Positions 9,160 through 14,005 of a DNA stretch of 14,005 nucleotides are shown one piece after another. The notes below the pieces were generated by a model. The model had not been told where the DNA came from, made no database searches, and was given only the letters and a program-made list of their open reading frames with translations. The translations under genes were made by a program, and so were the position numbers. Each line of letters opens with the position of its first letter. The first letter of the stretch is position 1. This DNA is from Euperipatoides rowelli (lineage: Eukaryota; Onychophora; Udeonychophora; Euonychophora; Peripatopsidae), in NCBI GenBank assembly GCA_003024985.2, contig PXIH01S0009301.1; one strand, 5' to 3'.

Positions 9160-9733
9160 AGGTCAAATGTAACGGATTTTTTTTATTTTATTGATTTTCA
9201 AAGATAATTACTATAAAAAAAAGTTATTTAAAGATAAAATTAAGACTATTGCTATCCTCAGTCTGAGATTACAGATTGAAACTTTCACATTTATTTTTTT
9301 TTTGATTTGAGATTAATTTGATGACAAAATAGTCTCTTACAGCTGTTTTCTTTGTAATGATTTAACATGTAAATAGAGGTACAGTAGGTTCAACTTGTAT
9401 TGTCATTTTGCTTTTTTTTTAAAACAAATTGGATCATAATAGCACAAAGGATGAATTTGATTATGATTTTTTACAAGTATTTAAACACTTAGTCCATGAT
9501 ATCCAGCCTTAAGCTGACAAAGATAGCAAATATTCTATAGTTAAGTATAGCAAGCTGTATTCATTTATAGCCTACGATGTCACAAAATATCTCCCCTGTT
9601 GTTTTAAGGGAAAGGAGCTTAAGACAATTATTTTAAGAATTGTAAATAACTTTTTTTTTTTTTTAATTTCTGGTGAAAATCTTTGAAAATCAATAATTAA
9701 AAACAAATTAAAAAATTCCGTTACATTTGACCT
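9160..9733. mobile_element. 574-base inverted-repeat element, intact copy
   Basis: The left end AGGTCAAATGTAACGGA, followed by a T-run and ATTGATTTTCAAAGAT, is mirrored at the right end by ATCTTTGAAAATCAAT … TCCGTTACATTTGACCT, so the inverted repeats span about 50 bases with a variable T/A tract. The flanks are TTAA on both sides (9156-9159 and 9734-9737), which could be a TTAA duplication (piggyBac-like) or a TA duplication with slightly longer ends. No coding region is inside. A reversed second copy lies at 11871-13516, which supports it being a real repeat family. Confidence 0.75.
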
Positions 9734-9808
9734 TTAAGCCTACTGCACAACCTAGAATTGAAAGCTTCTAGTCATCTAGTGCCATTAACAATCATGTTTA
9801 TTATATAG

Positions 9809-10002
9809 GTGTGTATGATAAAGAATTTGGAACATACTGTAGCTCGAGACTGCATTTTATCATGGATAACAGTCCGATCTATCAGAGTTCAAAATATTTA
9901 ACAAACCCATATTTGTTGTCAAAGCACTTTCGAGATAGCCGTCATTGGATGCAAGATGAAAACTACTATATAGCTTGCTACTGTTCTATAATAATAAAGT
10001 AA
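9809..10002 (+). CDS. Candidate terminal coding exon, unknown product
   Basis: A frame of about 63 codons after an acceptor-like TTATTATATAG (9798-9808), ending at TAA 10000-10002. The translation has a mixed composition with Asp, Glu, Trp, Arg and Cys (YDKEFGTYCSSRLHF early, then LLSKHFRDSRHW), unlike the Phe/Ile/Asn/Lys-rich shadows elsewhere here. An AATAAA at 9993-9998 overlaps its end. It lies between the inverted-repeat element ending at 9733 and the SINE beginning near 10009. I do not recognise the protein. It could be a last exon of another or alternatively spliced transcript, a relic of a transposon gene, or chance. Confidence 0.25.
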
Positions 10003-10008
10003 TAGTAT

Positions 10009-10244
10009 AGCTCCGGTGGTTCAGTGGTCTAGGCTGCCGTAGCTTGTGCATTAAAGGGTCATAGGTTCGATCCTGGGAAACCCAGGTGCGGAAAATGGCA
10101 AGTTTTCTTGTGACATCCGTACGCACTGGGGAATTTGTTCTGTATCTTGATACTGTATATTATTAATTGTATATACTGTAAATAATAATTTTCTAGTATT
10201 AACTATATTATTAACAATAAAAGTTACTTTAAAAAAAAAAAAAA
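10009..10244 (+). mobile_element. tRNA-derived SINE
   Basis: The 5' part is tRNA-like. An A box TGGTTCAGTGG (10017-10027) and a B box GGTTCGATCCT (10064-10074) have the spacing of an internal RNA polymerase III promoter. A non-tRNA body follows (GTGCGGAAAATGGCAAGTTT, then CATCCGTACGCACTGGGG), then AT-rich sequence and a 14-base A tail (10231-10244). A functional tRNA is unlikely, since the acceptor ends do not pair and the body runs on. I found no clean target duplication. The SINE family is not identified. Confidence 0.75.
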
Positions 10245-10688
10245 GAAAATAATATGCAGTACAGTATATTATTGCCCTTCTAGATTCTTTGTCTCGTAGG
10301 TTATCAAAGTGATCACGAATTGCTTTTTTTTCTCAACCCATAAATCAATAAAAACTGAAGTTAATCATAAAATTACTAATTATGGCAAAATATAATTTTT
10401 TTAATTTTTTAAACCAAATCAATCAATTTTAAAATAATTTTATCTTTTACTTCCTTTGAATATCATTTTTATTTTTAATTGTTAGAGTTGTACAAGAAAA
10501 AATATTTTAACGTTACCAGCTTTATATCTTTTTCTAAAGTGTGGTACCGGAATTTAATTTTGTTGATTGGTGCCGTTTTTTTTAATAATGTATCATACTG
10601 GAAATAAGGACAAAAATAAAAAGTTAAGATTTTTATTCAAACCCATCTATTCCTTATGAATTTGAACTTGTACTAAATTTAGAGATGA

Positions 10689-10895
10689 ATAAAAATTAAT
10701 ATCGAGGTTTTTAAAGCTAATATTGACTGCATAATGGATTTTGTCAAAATTATGGGTATTTCTCCTGATCCCGATATTTTTATTCGGACTCCGGGCAAGC
10801 TCGGAGTGTGCCCTGACTTAACATTCACAGATCTTCATGCTTCAAATCATTTAACGTGTACCTTCCTGGCGAGTTTGGGAATAAGAAAATTATAA
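10689..10895 (+). CDS. Short unrecognised open frame
   Basis: The frame is open from 10689 (after TGA) to TAA at 10893-10895; the first ATG in it is at 10734, giving 53 residues. The translation includes MDFVKIMGISPDPDIFIRTP and then GKLGVCPDLTF. Its codon content is richer in G+C than the flanks, particularly around 10785-10815 where a small ACTCCG/CGGAGT hairpin (10788-10793 and 10802-10807) also lies. It matches nothing I recognise. It could be an exon, a relic of a gene, or chance. Confidence 0.2.
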   Translation: MKINIEVFKANIDCIMDFVKIMGISPDPDIFIRTPGKLGVCPDLTFTDLHASNHLTCTFLASLGIRKL

Positions 10896-10951
10896 ATGTA
10901 AAATAAAATTGGCAATTTCTTTTCTTTTCAAATAGGCATAAAAATTAAAGG

Positions 10952-10959
10952 GTTTATAG
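10952..10959. repeat. Target site duplication of the 650-base hAT-like element, left copy
   Basis: GTTTATAG immediately precedes the element's CAAGG end and is repeated exactly at 11610-11617. Eight bases is the length typical of hAT insertions. Confidence 0.85.
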
Positions 10960-11609
10960 CAAGGTTTCTTAACCTATGGGTCGTGACCCAAAATTGGGTC
11001 ACTTGGCATATTTCGTGGGCCGCTAAATATTTTCAACAAAAACATACGAAGTGTTAAAAATAAAGAACAATTTTAAAACCCTATCGAGCCACTGTGAATT
11101 AAATGTAACAATTTCTTGTTATTCAGAACTGGCTAAAAGTTATTGTGGCAACTCTCCACACATTTTATTTATCTATCACTATCTGGCAACAGTCAGATAC
11201 CGCTTTTTTAAAATTGCGCTTGTATTTTCATCATTACGGAAAGGTCCGATGGAAATTGTGTCAAAATTATCGAAATTGATTAAAGACAATTATTTCACCT
11301 CTAGATTATCATTGGGTTGGGGCATAGACCATAGTGGATTTCATACGTAGTTGGAGTTAAGGTTCAGGGTAACGGTAAGGTTGGACTCTAAATAAAAAAA
11401 ATTATGCCTGTTATCTATCTTGATCATGTGACTAAATGGGGGTTAGGCCTTCCAGTTTCTAGGCGCTCGTGTCATTGTAAGGGAGTCAGTCGTTTTCTAG
11501 ACACCGAATGTGTTGGATGTACTTGCTGTCAAGTATTCTATTTGGGTCGCTAAACCAAAACTATTACCCTAATATGGGTCTCGACTCAAAAAGTTAAAAA
11601 AAAAACCTG
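10960..11609. mobile_element. hAT-like non-autonomous element with perfect 8-base target duplication (650 bases)
   Basis: It starts CAAGGTTTCTTAACC and ends in CCTG, so the reverse-complement end reads CAGGTTTTTTTTTTAACTTT. This matches the CAGGGGTTCTCAACC-type terminal repeats of hAT elements. Subterminal GGGTCGTGACCC (10978-10989) and GGGTCTCGACTC (11577-11588) blocks are also typical. It is flanked by identical 8-base sequences at 10952-10959 and 11610-11617. The open frame at 11051-11350 inside it shows no transposase features (no zinc finger, DDE or dimerisation region), so the element depends on a partner for movement. Confidence 0.85.
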
Positions 11610-11617
11610 GTTTATAG
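11610..11617. repeat. Target site duplication of the 650-base hAT-like element, right copy
   Basis: GTTTATAG directly follows the element's CCTG end and is identical to 10952-10959. Confidence 0.85.
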
Positions 11618-12275
11618 TATTAAGAAACATATTATGAACTTTTATATACTTGTTTCTCAATGGAAATAATTTATAGAGGTTATATATACAGTAAACTACC
11701 AAGTTTATTTGATTAAAATATGAATTGTTAATCCAAAGTTAACTGAGTACGTACAAATGGATGTTATAAATTCTGAAATGAAATAATTGGTAAAACATTT
11801 AAGATCAAAGATCAAATGGAATGTTTTTTATGATTAATTTTCAAAGACACAAAAAATAAAATTACTCTAAAGATCAAATGTACCGGATTTTTTAAATTTT
11901 TTTATTAGTATTGATTTTCTAAGATAATTAATAAAAAAAATTCCACTATAAATAAATAAATAGAAAGTTATTTACAATTCAATTTTTTAAATATTTGTTT
12001 TAGCTCCTCCCCCTTAAAACAACATTGCCAAATGTACACACCAGGGGATATATTTAGGGACATTGTTTAGAGATAAATAGAGCTGGCTATACTTAACTAT
12101 AGAATATTTACTATCTTTGTCAGTTAAAGGCTGGAAATCCTATGGACTAATTGTTTAAATACTTGTAAAAAAAATCAATCAAATTCATCCTTTGTGCTAT
12201 TATGGTCCAATTTGTATTAAAAAAAAATGTGAACAGACTTTACTACTAGCGGAACGGCAGTCTATTTACAGCTTT

Positions 12276-13018
12276 CAGGGATACTCAACCTTTTTTTGCC
12301 CGGGCCACATACATTTGTTTGCAACATCAAGCGGGCCGCAACCAAGGGGAGCGAAAAATTTTGATTTTGATTGTAAATATTTTGATAAGCTTTTTTTCTC
12401 TTTTTCTTTTTGGACATTTTGGTAACCATTGTCACATAAAAAAAGCATGGAATTATGAACTGCGCATATGAATATTTGTGAAGAAATAGGGGAATGTTTC
12501 TTTTTGCTTTGTTTTATTATGAATTATGCTGTTAATATCGTCTGCAGTTTTCTAACTGCAATTTATTGCAATACGATTTGACATTTTGGATTTTGTTACT
12601 GTATTCTATCAATCGATTTGATGTATATCTTATAATTAATGGATTATTAAAACATGAAAAACTTTACTTGATCCAAACATTTAAAAATTTATTGTGATTT
12701 TTGATATTGAGATAAATTTTGAACAATTTTAGATAAATCAGGTTTATAAGTGCTGCATGGGTGTTTAACATACCCAGTACTGCAGGCACACTACTTAAGT
12801 TCAACAATTTAAAAAAAAAAATGAAACAAGTCTAGAAATGGGTGTGTCCATGAAACTAATTATTTTAAACAGTGTAAAATGATTATTTTGCTATTTGAAT
12901 TCTAAATAATTTACATTTACCTTATAGCGTAATTTCAACATTTTAAAAATTTGAAAATTCATGACTTTGTTTCGGGCCACATGTAAAGGCTTGGCGGGCC
13001 ACAGGTTGAGTATGGCTG
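12276..13018. mobile_element. hAT-like non-autonomous element nested in the older element (743 bases)
   Basis: The left end CAGGGATACTCAACCTTTTT, then GCCCGGGCCACAT, is mirrored at the right end, whose reverse complement reads CAGCCATACTCAACCTGTGG, then CCCGCC. CAGGG…CTCAACC ends with subterminal GGGCC blocks are a common form in hAT elements. Further GGGCC blocks occur near both ends (for example 12332-12336 and 12974-12978). No transposase is visible; the open frame at 12192-12425 simply reads across the left end. No clean 8-base target duplication was found (12268-12275 against 13019-13026). Confidence 0.7.
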
Positions 13019-13080
13019 GAAATCAACACGACCAAAACATGTAGAAACAGTTTCGTCGATCAAAATAATCACGGACCCAA

Positions 13081-13096
13081 AAAAATAAATTTAAAC
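13081..13096. repeat. Target site duplication of the second SINE, left copy
   Basis: The 16 bases AAAAATAAATTTAAAC are repeated exactly at 13398-13413. A 16-base duplication is typical of LINE-mobilised SINE insertion. Because the motif is AT-rich, chance similarity is possible, but the position just outside the tRNA-like head supports the call. Confidence 0.7.
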
Positions 13097-13397
13097 CTTT
13101 GTCAAGGTCTTGTGGCCAAGAGGTGAGAGAGCTTGGATTGTTAAGTCTTAGACATATACTGGGGATCCAGGTTCAATCCCCGGCTACAGCACATATGGAA
13201 CAGATTTTTCTCCCTAGTTTTAATAGCTCGCTTTGGGGTTTTTTCCAAGTATGCTGCCCTTTACCATCATGAGGACCTAACCTAGTAATTTTAAAGTAAT
13301 AATTTGAATATAAATGCAGTCCCTCTGCGAAGATTAACATTACCAAAAAAGAATACATCTTTGCGGGATCCATTTGGAGGGGAGATTTATTTAAAAT
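13097..13397 (+). mobile_element. Second tRNA-derived SINE, nested in the older element
   Basis: The A box TGGCCAAGAGG (13113-13123) and B box GGTTCAATCCC (13170-13180) lie about 57 bases apart, followed by CGGCTACAGCACATATGG. The A box and spacing recall class II tRNAs (Ser or Leu), but acceptor pairing is lost. A non-tRNA body follows to about 13397. The insertion is bounded by identical 16-base repeats. It differs in sequence from the SINE at 10009-10244, so the window holds two SINE families, both on the + strand. The open frame on minus at 13173-13373 is incidental. Confidence 0.7.
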
Positions 13398-13413
13398 AAA
13401 AATAAATTTAAAC
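13398..13413. repeat. Target site duplication of the second SINE, right copy
   Basis: AAAAATAAATTTAAAC, identical to 13081-13096, after which the older element resumes with a T-run and sequence matching its terminal arm. Confidence 0.7.
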
Positions 13414-13516
13414 TTTTTTTTTTTTTTTTTAAATCTCGGACAAAGGCTAGGAATATTCTTAATTTTATCTTTAAATAACTTTAAATCAATAAAAAAAAAT
13501 CCATTACATTTGACCT

Positions 13517-14005
13517 TTAATAAATGAGTTATAATTTACAAGCACACGGCTGTAGCTCATCCTGTTTTAAACATATATCAATGGTGAAGCTGCATTTAAC
13601 ATTTTCATAACATACAGGTAACTTCCAAAGTATAAAATACATACTGGCATGTTCAATACTTTTCCACTTTCTTAAAAGTTAAGATTTGTTCCATCAAAAT
13701 AAACCTTAAAAAAAAAAAATTGTATTTACAAATATTCCGTTTTTTGCCACGAGTATTTTAAACACTAGTGTTATTTAGAAGCCCAAATTTACTATGATCT
13801 CTAGCAATGAAACCCATAAGATCAATCTTATAGACCAAAAGTTAGAAATCCATCGTTTAAAAGTCTGCCAGTAAATTAAGCTAATCAGACCTAATCTTAT
13901 TTTAGATTTACAGAAATATTTGATTGTTAGTATGATTGTTTGTACTTATTTAAGATGTGGTTTTAAATTTATTTACAGTATTAATCTACATAATATATAT
14001 ATATA
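13517..14005. other. AT-rich stretch ending in a TA microsatellite
   Basis: No gene is evident. The last 12 bases (13994-14005) are a TA dinucleotide run that continues past the window. Confidence 0.6.

Larger units (their letters stand above)
11871..13516 (-). mobile_element. Second, reversed copy of the 574-base element, split by two insertions
   Basis: The left arm (11871 to about 12275) matches the reverse complement of 9733 to about 9385. Shared blocks include GCTATACTTAACTATAGAAT and CAAATTCATCCTTTGTGCTA. The right arm (about 13414-13516) matches the reverse complement of about 9265-9160, including TTAATTTTATCTTTAAATAA and TACATTTGACCT. The interval 13019-13096 also aligns weakly with the element's centre, so the copy is nearly complete once the insertions at 12276-13018 and 13097-13397 are set aside. 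TTAA follows the right end (13517-13520); the left flank is CTAA, one change away. Confidence 0.7.

Noticed and set aside
10017-10080. A functional tRNA gene at the head of the first SINE
   Set aside because: The A and B boxes are good but the acceptor stem does not close, and the sequence continues into a SINE body and A tail.
11051-11350. 99-codon frame inside the 650-base hAT-like element
   Set aside because: No transposase motifs, a non-ATG start, and confinement to a short non-autonomous element.
12192-12425. 77-codon frame on the + strand
   Set aside because: It spans the junction between the older element and the left end of the nested hAT-like element, so it cannot be an inherited reading frame.
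13106-13190. A functional class II tRNA gene at the head of the second SINE
   Set aside because: Acceptor-stem pairing is absent, and the unit sits within a segment bounded by target duplications.

Overview
This is a eukaryotic window from an AT-rich animal genome, most likely an invertebrate. The evidence is spliced coding sequence with GT-AG introns, tRNA-derived SINEs, short non-autonomous DNA transposons, microsatellites and long homopolymer runs. There are no bacterial operons, ribosome binding sites or CRISPR arrays. The protein resembles the Ric/RIT branch of Ras-like GTPases and looks closer to invertebrate Ric than to vertebrate RIT1. I cannot name the species.

The only gene I can support firmly is the 3' part of a Ric/RIT small GTPase on the + strand. 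An internal exon (4772-4963) carries the stretch after the DTAGQ motif and the NKCD guanine-recognition motif. A 2450-base intron follows. The terminal exon (7414-7650) carries the ETSA motif and a basic tail without a CAAX box. About 142 codons are visible. Exons for the P-loop, switch I and DTAGQ were not found and probably lie upstream of the window. A P-loop-like reading at 3361-3411, broken by a stop codon, may be a decayed GTPase fragment, but this is uncertain.

Layout: 1-840 is AT-rich without a supported gene. 841-1484 is a 644-base inverted-repeat element flanked by TA, with a partial reverse copy at 3899-4128. 2629-2965 is a short hAT-like element. 4772-7650 is the GTPase 3' half; its intron holds a 260-base inverted-repeat element (5067-5326) and a polypyrimidine minisatellite (about 6490-7003). 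7651-9159 is downstream or 3' UTR sequence with several AATAAA signals.

From 9160 onward the window is mostly transposable elements: a 574-base inverted-repeat element flanked by TTAA (9160-9733), a tRNA-derived SINE (10009-10244), a hAT-like element with a perfect 8-base target duplication (10960-11609), and a second, reversed copy of the 574-base element (11871-13516). That second copy has been split by another hAT-like element (12276-13018) and by a second SINE (13097-13397) with a 16-base perfect target duplication. Two short open frames (9809-10002 and 10689-10895) look somewhat more coding-like than their surroundings but match nothing I recognise.

All element calls come from reading terminal repeats and internal copies by eye. 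None encodes a recognisable transposase or reverse transcriptase.
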